Shown piece after piece: positions 25,680 through 32,628 of a stretch of 33,970 nt of DNA. A program made the translations under genes and the position numbers. Position 1 is the first letter of the stretch. Every line of letters begins with the position of its first letter. Under the pieces are notes generated by a model, which made no database searches, was not told where the DNA came from, and saw nothing but the letters and a program-made list of their open reading frames with translations. The DNA is from Clostridia bacterium (GTDB lineage: Bacteria; Bacillota; Clostridia; TANB77; CAG-465), in contig JAQUGQ010000015.1 in assembly GCA_028684095.1 (NCBI GenBank), forward strand, positions 1 through 33,970, given 5' to 3'.

Positions 25680-25846
25680 TATTATTTATATAAATTAAGA
25701 GGATATAAATGATGTATAATACTAATTTGCTTTTTATAATAAATTTGTGGTTTGTGACAAAGTGGTAGCAGGTTTAATAATATTATAATACTTTTAAAGT
25801 ATTGATATTACTAAATTTGCAACTTTTTATTTATAGGTATTTGAAA

Positions 25847-25863
25847 GTTACATTACAGTAACT
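25847..25863 (+). repeat. Degenerate array repeat
   Basis: AGTTACATTACAGTAAC keeps paired AGTTAC-like repeats but lacks the other boxes. The gap 25680-25987 otherwise holds AT-rich filler and the promoter of the next gene. Confidence 0.35.
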
Positions 25864-25910
25864 TCAAGTTAAAATTATTAACATATATTAGCTGAATTTC
25901 AAAAACTTGA

Positions 25911-25939
25911 TTCTTTTATCTTTTTGTGGTATAATTCTA
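25911..25939 (+). promoter_or_regulatory. Promoter of the 129-residue unknown gene
   Basis: TTGATT, a 17-base spacer and TATAAT precede the gene by about 50 bases; AAGGAGGAG is its ribosome site. Confidence 0.65.
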
Positions 25940-25987
25940 ACAATTATTTTTTATAAACTTAAATAACTATTTTAAGGAGGAGTCACA

Positions 25988-26377
25988 ATGTCATTTGAAA
26001 GTATGTACGAAAAGTACCAAGAGAAAAATGAATATGTTGAACTGCTGGGAATAAAAGAAGGGGAAATAAAATGTTCATATATTTCAATATCTTCAGAAAT
26101 TACTGTTGCTGAAGACGATCAAGTGTGTTGTAAAATAGATACAAAAACTCATGCAACTGTTTATATTAAAGACATGAATGGAGTGTATTATGCTACTGTT
26201 GCAAATAAAACAACACTTTCAGAGTTATGCACATTAATTAGCAGACTTAGAAGTATGGGCTATGAAAATATAATTGTTACACATGAAAAAGTAACGATTG
26301 AATGTAAGGGCTCTATGTATTATCAGCAAATTTTTGATTCGTTTTCAGAGGCTATCAAAAAAATCTCATCAAATTAA
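25988..26377 (+). CDS. Unknown 129-residue protein
   Basis: A soluble alpha/beta protein with a strong AAGGAGGAG site and a clean terminator, so very likely expressed. Visible features are two nearby cysteines (QVCCKID near 47-48), alternating strands (HATVYIKDMNGVYYATV), a helix LSELCTLISRLRSMGY and a final helical segment. I do not recognise a family. It forms a single-gene unit. Confidence 0.68.
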   Translation: MSFESMYEKYQEKNEYVELLGIKEGEIKCSYISISSEITVAEDDQVCCKIDTKTHATVYIKDMNGVYYATVANKTTLSELCTLISRLRSMGYENIIVTHEKVTIECKGSMYYQQIFDSFSEAIKKISSN

Positions 26378-26397
26378 GTAGGTGACACCATTTTCAT

Positions 26398-26425
26398 AAA
26401 AAACAGCTTAACCAAGCTGTTTTTT
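26398..26425 (+). terminator. Rho-independent terminator
   Basis: AAAAAACAGCTT and AAGCTGTTTTTT form a perfect 12-base stem with an AACC loop and built-in T-run. Confidence 0.85.
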
Positions 26426-26442
26426 CGTGGTTAAATGCTTAA

Positions 26443-26460
26443 ATTTACAATACAGTAACC
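26443..26460 (+). repeat. Degenerate array repeat
   Basis: ATTTACAATACAGTAACC resembles the paired ACAGTTAC boxes of the array. It abuts the start of the next small frame. Confidence 0.35.
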
Positions 26461-26467
26461 GCTATGT

Positions 26468-26716
26468 ATGTGTTTACATCTAAAAAATTTACAATTAATA
26501 TTTTGTGCAATGACAATCAGTATTTTGTATGTGGCGATAATGCCATTTGTTTATCTCGTAGCAGATTTAGACGATGCACCAGGTCTTATCATAGTTGGAA
26601 TGGTTCCTGTTTTTGCTTCAATAGTGACTGCAGTTTTTACTGCTGTTCTTCAAAAATTATTAAAAAATGTCATAAATATAAAATTACCAAAAATTTACAC
26701 AAAAATTTTAATTTAA
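26468..26716 (+). CDS. Small two-helix membrane protein, possibly a gene remnant
   Basis: The 82-residue frame encodes two hydrophobic helices (about 11-32 and 38-61) joined by VADLDDAPG, followed by a basic tail. That composition looks like the end of a real membrane protein. However, there is no ribosome site ahead of the ATG, and a degenerate array repeat lies only 7 bases upstream. It may therefore be a 3' fragment of a larger gene cut off by insertion of the repeat. An overlapping frame from 26464 is rich in Cys, Ser and Tyr and is not credible. Confidence 0.4.
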   Translation: MCLHLKNLQLIFCAMTISILYVAIMPFVYLVADLDDAPGLIIVGMVPVFASIVTAVFTAVLQKLLKNVINIKLPKIYTKILI

Positions 26717-26743
26717 TTTATTTACTTATTATCAATTAAGTGA

Positions 26744-26925
26744 TATAATATAATTAGTTAGAAATAATGTGCTAATATGAAAAAACTACAATTAAACGAT
26801 AGGGAATCAGGAATATTGCATCCAGTGTTGAAAGCTCTTGTTTTATAAATATAGAGAATCCTAAAAGATGCAACAAGATACCCACCTTAAAAAAAGGTTT
26901 TTGTCGTTATAGCCATTATATCTAA
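26744..26925 (+). ncRNA. Candidate structured RNA, loosely 6S-like
   Basis: A promoter (TTTACT 26721-26726, 17 bases, TATAAT 26744-26749) precedes a stretch with no gene. Long-range pairings are visible: AACGA (near 26795) with TCGTT (near 26905), AGGG with ACCC, and TTGCATC (26816-26822) with GATGCAA (26867-26873) around an AT-rich apical region with CTCT/AGAG. The 3' side holds ACCTTAAAAAAAGGT, a local hairpin. A long interrupted stem with a small 3' hairpin resembles 6S RNA, but the length is short and no diagnostic sequence is certain. It also might just be the terminator area of the convergent membrane gene. Confidence 0.35.
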
Positions 26926-26928
26926 CTT

Positions 26929-27552
26929 TTATTTTGTCTTATTATATATCTTTTTTGCAAGAGCTGTTGAAATCAAATTTTGTATTAATATTAGTAGCAT
27001 TGCTCCAGAAATTATAATTGTCCATAACATTGAATTAGTTAAAGAAAAATTCAAATTAAACATACCCTCTAAGTTAGATGCAGTATATTTATCCGAAAGT
27101 GCTATATATGCAGAACAAAAACATATGAAAATAAGTACTACAGATGAATATATATTAGACAAAATGAGATTATGCTCAAATATTTTTTTACTCTCGTTTT
27201 TTATACTTGCTTGTCTTCCAATATATATACCTCCAAGTATTCCAGGTATTATATTAAATACCGGGACACCCATAAAAAATCCAAATATACATATTGAAAA
27301 GAATAAATGTATTAATATTAAAGAAAACCTATTAATGTTATAAAAATTATTAATAAATTTTATAAGTAAAAATATATTTAAGACTATAGTTATTAAAAAA
27401 CCTATCATTATACCAATAAATATATTCCATTTAAGTAAATAAAAACTCCACCAAAAGGTTAAAAATGGCAATATAAAGAAAATAATTTCAATTATTAAAA
27501 TAGAAAATAGTTTATCGAATATTTCAATTTTTTTATTCGTGTGCAGATTCAT
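26929..27552 (-). CDS. Multi-pass membrane protein of unknown function
   Basis: The 207-residue product has about six hydrophobic helices, near residues 14-36, 41-65, 76-98, 100-112, 132-153 and 172-194, with short polar loops. No signature motif or family is recognised. GTAGGTGAT is a good ribosome site before the ATG on the minus strand. It is one of the few minus-strand genes in the window and has no operon partner. It could be a transporter component, an immunity-type protein or an unknown permease. Confidence 0.65.
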   Translation of the reverse strand: MNLHTNKKIEIFDKLFSILIIEIIFFILPFLTFWWSFYLLKWNIFIGIMIGFLITIVLNIFLLIKFINNFYNINRFSLILIHLFFSICIFGFFMGVPVFNIIPGILGGIYIGRQASIKNESKKIFEHNLILSNIYSSVVLIFICFCSAYIALSDKYTASNLEGMFNLNFSLTNSMLWTIIISGAMLLILIQNLISTALAKKIYNKTK

Positions 27553-27654
27553 AAAATCACCTACTATAATTATATATTATTTTTATAAAAATAACAACCA
27601 TTAGAATTTTTTTATTTCCAACGGTTGATATATGTCTAATTCTATTTTTTAGAG

Positions 27655-27690
27655 TGACTTTTATTATGATCGAAGTGTCAGGTTGTGATA
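27655..27690 (-). repeat. Possible decayed tRNA 3'-end fragment
   Basis: TGATCGAAGTGTCAGGTTGT (from 27667) resembles the antisense tRNA-Pro end at 22585 (TGGTCGGAGTGACAGGACTT) with several changes. It is at the expected place, ahead of the AbrB-ABC module. It is weak on its own. Confidence 0.3.
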
Positions 27691-27764
27691 TGCTTAAAAG
27701 CAAGCTAATATATAAAGCAATAAACAAATATTTGTGAAATCAATGGTAATTTTTATAATTATTG

Positions 27765-27793
27765 TTGCTTTTTTTATAATTATAAAGTATAAT
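27765..27793 (+). promoter_or_regulatory. Promoter of the abrB-ABC operon
   Basis: TTGCTT (27765-27770), 17 bases and TATAAT (27788-27793), 41 bases before the regulator's ATG. Confidence 0.75.
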
Positions 27794-27834
27794 AAGTATG
27801 AAAAGTATAATTTGTGTAAGGAAGGATAATTAAA

Positions 27835-28047
27835 ATGAAAAAAGAAAAAAATAAATTTATGGGAGTTTGCAAAGTTGGAGAAAAAGGTCAAATCGTAATT
27901 CCAAAAGAAGCAAGAGATATGTTTTCAATAGCACCAGGAGATACTGTAGTTGTGTTATGTGACAAAAAAAGAGGAATGGCAATTGTTAAGGCAGATTTTT
28001 TTGAAGGGATTACTGAAAATATTTTCGGAAAAGGGAGTGATAAATAA
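27835..28047 (+). CDS. AbrB/SpoVT-type swapped-hairpin regulator
   Basis: This 70-residue protein has the AbrB DNA-binding domain: GVCKVGEKGQIVIPKEARDM (about 10-29), then FSIAPGDTVVVLCDKKRGMAIVK. Such dimers bind AT-rich promoter DNA. Its stop overlaps the ATG of the ABC ATPase (TAATG), so it is the first gene of a three-gene exporter operon and probably regulates that operon itself. AAGGAAGG precedes the start. Confidence 0.9.
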   Translation: MKKEKNKFMGVCKVGEKGQIVIPKEARDMFSIAPGDTVVVLCDKKRGMAIVKADFFEGITENIFGKGSDK

Positions 28048-28781
28048 TGATTTCAATTGAAATAAAAGAACTAACAAAAAAATATAAAAATAAAATAGCA
28101 GTAGATAATTTGAATTTAGAATTAAATCAAGGTGAACTATTTTCATTATTAGGAGTGAATGGAGCAGGAAAATCTACAACAATTAAAATGCTTACTTGCT
28201 TAGTTACTCCAACTAATGGAGATGCTATATTAAATAATTATAGTATTATTAAAAATAAAAATGAAGTAAAAAACATAGTTAATGTATCTCCTCAAGAAAC
28301 CGCTATTGCACCAAATCTAACTGTGAAAGAAAATCTAGAATTTATTGCAGGTGTATATGAAATTAAAAATAAAAAAGACAAAGTATCAGAATTATTAAAA
28401 GAATTCAAACTTAATGAAGTAGAAAAACAAAAAGCAAAAACTTTATCAGGTGGTTGGCAAAGAAGATTATCTATTGCCATGGCCTTAATAAATGATCCTA
28501 AAATATTATTTTTAGATGAGCCAACTTTAGGACTTGATGTAATAGCTAGAAAAGAATTATGGAATATTATAGAGAGTTTAAAAATTAAAACAACTATTAT
28601 ACTCACAACTCATTATATGGAAGAAGCAGAAATTTTATCCGATAGGATTGGTATAATGGCAATGGGTAAATTAATTGATGTGGGAACTTCACAAGAATTA
28701 ATTAAAAAAGCAAAGGCAAGAAACTTTGAAGATGCATTTATAAAAATTGTGACAGGAGGTGATATTAATGAAAGCAATTAA
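28047..28781 (+). CDS. ABC transporter ATP-binding protein
   Basis: This 244-residue ATPase has Walker A GVNGAGKST near residue 35, a Q-loop VSPQETAI near 76, signature LSGGWQRRLSIAMAL near 135, Walker B ILFLDEPTLGLD near 152 and the switch histidine in LTTHYMEEAE. It belongs to the DrrA/NatA group that drives ABC-2 exporters. AAGGGAG gives its ribosome site. It overlaps the permease by 14 bases. Substrate unknown; drug or peptide efflux is plausible. Confidence 0.92.
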   Translation: MISIEIKELTKKYKNKIAVDNLNLELNQGELFSLLGVNGAGKSTTIKMLTCLVTPTNGDAILNNYSIIKNKNEVKNIVNVSPQETAIAPNLTVKENLEFIAGVYEIKNKKDKVSELLKEFKLNEVEKQKAKTLSGGWQRRLSIAMALINDPKILFLDEPTLGLDVIARKELWNIIESLKIKTTIILTTHYMEEAEILSDRIGIMAMGKLIDVGTSQELIKKAKARNFEDAFIKIVTGGDINESN

Positions 28782-29496
28782 TTTTGCAAAGAGGAATATT
28801 AAAGAATTAATACGAGATCCGTTAAGTATAATATTTGCAATTATATTACCTTTATTTTTGCTTGTTATATTTCAACAATTTAAGATACCAAGTGATGTAT
28901 ATAAAATTGAAAATTTTACTCCTGGAATTATAATATTTAGTTTTTCATTTATAACACTATTTACTGCTACATTAGTTGCAAATGATAGAAATTCATCATT
29001 ATTAACAAGATTATTTTCGAGCCCTATGAAACCAATGGATTATATATTTGGATATACCTTAGCAGTATTGCCAATAGTTATACTTCAAAGTATATTATTT
29101 TATACAGTGGCGTTATTTTTTGGATTAAGCTTTAGCGTTAATATTATCTTATCAATAATAGTTGCAATTCCAATTTCAATACTTTTTATTGCATTAGGAA
29201 TAATAATAGGAACTATTACCACAGCGAAAGCATCAAGTGGAGTAGGAAGTATAATTGTTCAATTAGTTGCTTTTACTAGTGGTATGTATTTTTCAAGCGA
29301 TATGATTGGAAAAACATTTAATAGTATTTGTAAAATATTACCGTTTTCTAGGGTGCTTGATTTAGTTAAAGGTGTTTTAAATAGTGATTATACAAATGTG
29401 ATTTCTAATGTTATAATTTCAACAACTTATATAATTATGGTTACGATAATTGCAATAATATTGTTTAAAAATAAAATGAATAGTGATAATAAATAG
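28768..29496 (+). CDS. ABC-2 type permease (DrrB-like)
   Basis: This 242-residue membrane protein has about six helices. It begins with the usual N-terminal NFAKRNIKELIRDPLSIIF, and a SSLLTRLFSSPMKP loop follows the second helix, both typical of ABC-2 exporters. The ATG at 28768 has AGGAGGTGAT at the right distance; an in-frame GTG at 28759 overlaps that site. It is the third gene of the abrB-ATPase-permease operon. Confidence 0.9.
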   Translation: MKAINFAKRNIKELIRDPLSIIFAIILPLFLLVIFQQFKIPSDVYKIENFTPGIIIFSFSFITLFTATLVANDRNSSLLTRLFSSPMKPMDYIFGYTLAVLPIVILQSILFYTVALFFGLSFSVNIILSIIVAIPISILFIALGIIIGTITTAKASSGVGSIIVQLVAFTSGMYFSSDMIGKTFNSICKILPFSRVLDLVKGVLNSDYTNVISNVIISTTYIIMVTIIAIILFKNKMNSDNK

Positions 29497-29540
29497 TTAT
29501 ATAAATTACAATTTATTTAAATGAATAAAAAAAATAACAA

Positions 29541-29710
29541 GGAGTGACAGGACTTGATGAGAATTACTGGAAAATTTATAGTGCTGCAAATGGCTTAATA
29601 TAGCTGTTTGTGGCTATTTTAATTCTACTAAAATAAAAAATTACAGTTATAATACAGTTACCTCCAGGGACGTGGGGCATGCTAGGGAAAACTTTATAAA
29701 ACGAGAGATA
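29541..29710 (+). repeat. Array repeat R9 with tRNA 3'-end fragment
   Basis: GGAGTGACAGGACTTGA (29541-29557) is an antisense tRNA-Pro 3'-end fragment. GTGCTGCAAATGGCTTAATA, a TAGC..GCTA hairpin and TTCTACTAAAAT follow, the same order as in R7. TTACAGTTATAATACAGTTA, CCTCCAGG, GACGTGGGGCATG and GGGAAAACTTT complete the unit. The gap 29497-29827 contains this repeat and a promoter-like TATAAT near 29791. Confidence 0.8.
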
Positions 29711-29827
29711 CGGAGGAATTATTATTTAACATAATATTTATAATAAATGAAATATTTGATATATATTCTTTGTTATTATATAATATTATGATATAATATT
29801 TTAGTAAAGACTTGGAGTGTGAATTAT

Positions 29828-30625
29828 ATGTCATTAGAAAAGAAAGAATATATAAAATATGGTAACTATGATATTTTATTTGATAAATATACTATTATCT
29901 TAAATTATAACAATAATAATTTAAAATATATAATAGATAATAATTATTACAATTATAAACAGTTTAGCAAAATGAAATTTTCAAACACAAATAAATTATT
30001 TTTTAAATTTGACTTTTCAGAAAAATATCTTGAATTATCAGAAGCAGATTATATAATGCAAATAATAAAAAAAACTAAGAAAATAGTTAAGAAAAATAAA
30101 ATAAATATAGGGATAACAGAAGAAGGAAAAACTATTGTAGCAAATATAATTAGAGGTAAATCAGATTATGAATTAAATATAATAACAGCTATAGGTGTAT
30201 TTTTATGTAATGATTACAAAAAGAAATGTGAATTTGTATATGATGAAATATGTAATTATTTAGATGAAAAAGTAGTAAATAGAAATGTTTGTGGATTTGA
30301 AAATAATAAATGTATTGCTAAAAGGAATAAAAATTGTTCAACAGGTTGTTGTAATCATTTTAAAAATAAATATTTTGGAGTTCTATATCAACGTAAGTTA
30401 TATCCTTGTAAATATTTAATAGATAAAAGATGTACTGCAAAATGCTTAACATGTAAAATGCATATGTGTGATTATATTATAAAAAAAACTGGTATAAAAT
30501 TTACCACAAAAAATATTCTTCCTCTAAAATATTATTTTAATCCAATTCAAAAATTTATTTTGAAAGTAGAATATTTTACACCGAGAGATAAAACATTAAA
30601 AAAGTTAATGTTTTTTGATTTTTAA
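29828..30625 (+). CDS. Cysteine-rich protein of unknown function
   Basis: The 265-residue product has an N-terminal region rich in Asn, Tyr and Lys (1-80), a helical basic segment, and a C-terminal half with about 15 cysteines. These include VCGFENNKCIAKRNKNC, TGCCNHF, PCKYL and CTAKCLTCKMHMC. The spacing suggests several metal sites, zinc or Fe-S. I recall similar uncharacterised proteins in clostridia but can give no function. GGAG 11 bases ahead supports ATG 29828; GTG 29819 is too near that site. It is the sole gene of its module and ends at a strong terminator. Confidence 0.7.
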   Translation: MSLEKKEYIKYGNYDILFDKYTIILNYNNNNLKYIIDNNYYNYKQFSKMKFSNTNKLFFKFDFSEKYLELSEADYIMQIIKKTKKIVKKNKINIGITEEGKTIVANIIRGKSDYELNIITAIGVFLCNDYKKKCEFVYDEICNYLDEKVVNRNVCGFENNKCIAKRNKNCSTGCCNHFKNKYFGVLYQRKLYPCKYLIDKRCTAKCLTCKMHMCDYIIKKTGIKFTTKNILPLKYYFNPIQKFILKVEYFTPRDKTLKKLMFFDF

Positions 30626-30638
30626 TATAAAACAAAAA

Positions 30639-30671
30639 AACCTTTGCTTCTATAAAAAATAGGCAAAGGTT
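30639..30671. terminator. Bidirectional terminator
   Basis: AACCTTTGC (30639-30647) pairs with GCAAAGGTT (30663-30671), with A-runs to the left and TGTTTTAAG to the right. It can serve the Cys-rich gene and the convergent 65-residue gene. Confidence 0.75.
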
Positions 30672-30707
30672 GTTTTAAGTTATACAGATGAGTTTATAAT
30701 AATAAAA

Positions 30708-30905
30708 TCAATCATCATTGCGTGGAACCTGAGATGTTCCTGTCTTCTTTCCATGTTTATCATAATTATCTGTATGGTTATAATCACTGCTTGTTAAATT
30801 GTACCGATCAACAGAAGATCCAACTTTTTGACCATTTTCATAATAGTCTGTATGTGTTGGCTTACCACTTAAGTCGTATCTTATTAAAGATTCGTCTTTA
30901 CTCAT
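30708..30905 (-). CDS. Small hydrophilic protein with YxxxGKKxG-type repeats
   Basis: This 65-residue protein has a very good ribosome site (AAAGGAGG) and a strong promoter with an operator-like palindrome, so it should be expressed. It contains repeated tyrosine/glycine units (IRYDLSGKPTHTDYYENGQK, then NYDKHGKKTGTS) reminiscent of MORN or toxin-linker repeats, but is too short to assign. No membrane segment or signal peptide is present. Confidence 0.7.
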   Translation of the reverse strand: MSKDESLIRYDLSGKPTHTDYYENGQKVGSSVDRYNLTSSDYNHTDNYDKHGKKTGTSQVPRNDD

Positions 30906-30956
30906 AATAGAAGTCCTCCTTTCTAAAATTATTTAGTTAAGTATAATAAATTACTA

Positions 30957-30993
30957 TATGGTAAATTATACCATACTTTAATATAGTTTTCAA
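30957..30993 (-). promoter_or_regulatory. Promoter with palindrome over the -10
   Basis: On the minus strand TTGAAA (30988-30993) and TATAAT (30965-30970) are 17 bases apart. TATGGTA (30957-30963) and TACCATA (30969-30975) form an inverted repeat overlapping the -10, a probable repressor site. The stretch 30994-31153 holds nothing I recognise. Confidence 0.75.
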
Positions 30994-31153
30994 TAGAGGG
31001 CATCTATATTTTCGTATTGTGTCTAAAATATTTTTCAGTAAAGAATCGACAGATGAATGGATCAAAACTTAAGAGAAACTAAATAGTAGTTGAATACAAA
31101 ATAATAATAAGATTAGACCAATAAAATAATATGTTATCAATATTTAGTTATAT

Positions 31154-31265
31154 CACAGTTTTAAAACAGTTACCCAGGGGGAAACAGAGGAAAAGAGGGA
31201 CATCAGGGAAAACTTTTTAAATTAATACATTGAAAAAATTAGAATATAGTGTTATAATATTAGTA
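31154..31265 (+). repeat. Array repeat R10 with built-in promoter
   Basis: CACAGTTTTAAAACAGTTAC, CCAGGGGGAAACAGAGG, GGGACATCAGGGAAAACTTT and a promoter (TTGAAA 31230-31235, 17 bases, TATAAT 31253-31258). The spacer ends ATATAGTGT, as in R4 (TTATAGTGT) and nearly as in R1 (TTATAATGT). Confidence 0.78.
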
Positions 31266-31324
31266 ATATAAGTGAAGAAGATTAAGTTTGCATTATAAGA
31301 TGAAATAGTTAGGAGATAAAAGGC

Positions 31325-31989
31325 ATGATAAATTATTTAATACAAGAAATATCAAAACTAAATGATCATGGATATTTCGATTATTTTGCATATATAATAA
31401 TACCGGTACTCGTCATGATACTTAATATATGGGCTGTTAATATAAATACTAACAGACAAATTAAAAATCAGAATAAAGAGACATATAAACCAAGGTTGAA
31501 ATTATTAAATTTCCAAACAGTACAGCATTTCGATAATGAGTTAGTTTTAATGCAATTTGTAGAAATGTAAAAGGAGATTCGAATAGTTATTATATAAAAA
31601 CTAAAATGAAACTAAAAAATATAGGAAATGGAATAGCACAAGATATTTCTTTTTATACATTACAGAATGGAGAGTATTGCTATAGATCAATGACCAATGA
31701 AGAGAGTAAAAGCCAAAAAAGTTTTTGTACTGAAGAAATTTCTAAAAACTAAACTGGAAAATTTAACATAAATATAATATATAACTTGTTAGAGCATAAC
31801 GAGGAAAACCTTGAAAATGGAGATATTTGTGATATGATACAAAAAGATGTTATAGTAGATACATATTATTATCAAGAAGGAACAAAAGCTTTTAATAATA
31901 TGGTAAATAAGAAGTATTATAAAAAAATTATAAAAATATATTACAAAAAATCATATGAGTATTTTAGAAAAAATGTAAAGGAGATATAA
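31325..31989 (+). pseudogene. Broken single-helix membrane protein gene
   Basis: The gene starts MINYLIQEISKLNDHGYFDY with one membrane helix (about 21-38) and a good AGGAGAT site. The frame is lost near 31555. The adjacent frame continues RNVKGDSNSYYIKTKMKLKN with an immunoglobulin-like NIGNGIAQDISFYTL strand pattern, meets an in-frame TAA at 31750 (SKN-stop-TGKF), then carries on to KKSYEYFRKNVKEI and stops at 31989. So one frameshift and one nonsense change disable an original ~220-residue protein. Function unknown. Confidence 0.7.
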
Positions 31990-31990
31990 G

Positions 31991-32401
31991 ATGGAAGAAA
32001 CTTTTGAATTTTTAAAAAACACAACAAAAGTAAATTTTGTTGCTACTATAAATGGTGATGCACCAAGCAACAGACCTTTTGGAGATCCAGTATTATTTGA
32101 AAATAAAATATATGTATTAACAAATAAAAAAAAGCAAGTATCTAAACAAATAAAATTAAATAATAAAGTTTGTATAGTTGCTTATGATGCAGAAAATGAA
32201 AACTGGATAAGAATAAATTGTGAACTAATAGATGATAGTAATAATATATCGGCAAAACAGGCAATTATAGATGAATTTGATTGGGCTGAAGAAGCAGGCT
32301 ATACATTAGATAATCCAAATTTTCAAGCATTATATATAGCAAATGCTGATGTAAAAATATACAATATTGATGGAAATGTACTAAATTCATACACATTTTG
32401 A
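31991..32401 (+). CDS. Pyridoxamine 5'-phosphate oxidase-like flavoprotein
   Basis: This 136-residue protein has the split-barrel FMN-binding fold of PPOX/general stress protein 26-like proteins: FVATINGDAPSNRPFGDPV (about 16-34), then IYVLTNKKKQVSKQIKLNN (38-57) and VCIVAYDAENENWIRINCEL (58-77). Family members bind flavin and act in redox chemistry, sometimes in nitroimidazole reduction. Its precise substrate is unknown. AAAGGAGAT precedes the ATG. It follows the broken membrane gene by 1 base, so they once formed an operon. Confidence 0.85.
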   Translation: MEETFEFLKNTTKVNFVATINGDAPSNRPFGDPVLFENKIYVLTNKKKQVSKQIKLNNKVCIVAYDAENENWIRINCELIDDSNNISAKQAIIDEFDWAEEAGYTLDNPNFQALYIANADVKIYNIDGNVLNSYTF

Positions 32402-32436
32402 ATATAATAGTTAATTGCTTTTTATAACAATTAAAC

Positions 32437-32467
32437 TGTGGTTTGGGACACATTGCTCGCAGGTTCA
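32437..32467 (+). pseudogene. tRNA-Pro(UGG) anticodon/T-arm fragment
   Basis: TGTGGTTTGGGACACA carries the proline anticodon loop TTTGGGA (anticodon TGG), with one C apparently lost from the 3' stem. CTCGCAGGTTCA, the 5' part of the T-arm, follows. The rest of the tRNA is replaced by array sequence. This identifies the tRNA behind the array fragments as tRNA-Pro(UGG). Confidence 0.75.
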
Positions 32468-32570
32468 TAACTTTAACAAACCTTTATATATAAACATTCT
32501 ATCATTTGAAAAGACTAAAAATACAGTTGTTTGACAGTTACAATATAGTTACCCGGATGGAAATGACAGT
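32456..32570 (+). repeat. Array repeat R11
   Basis: From the tRNA fragment the sequence runs AACAAACCTTTATATATAAA, as in R2 and R3. Next come TACAGTTGTTTGACAGTTAC, a third degenerate repeat ATAGTTACCC, and GGATGGAAATGACAG. It heads the SpoT-like HD/kinase operon, whose TATAAT is near 32598. Confidence 0.75.
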
Positions 32571-32628
32571 TTCTAAAAAAGATAAAAGAGTTTAATGATA
32601 TAATAAAATTATATGGGAGGATTATAAT

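Noticed and set aside
26464-26739. Cys/Ser/Tyr-rich 91-residue frame overlapping the small membrane protein
   Set aside because: It is the shadow of a better hydrophobic frame, with low-complexity composition and no ribosome site.
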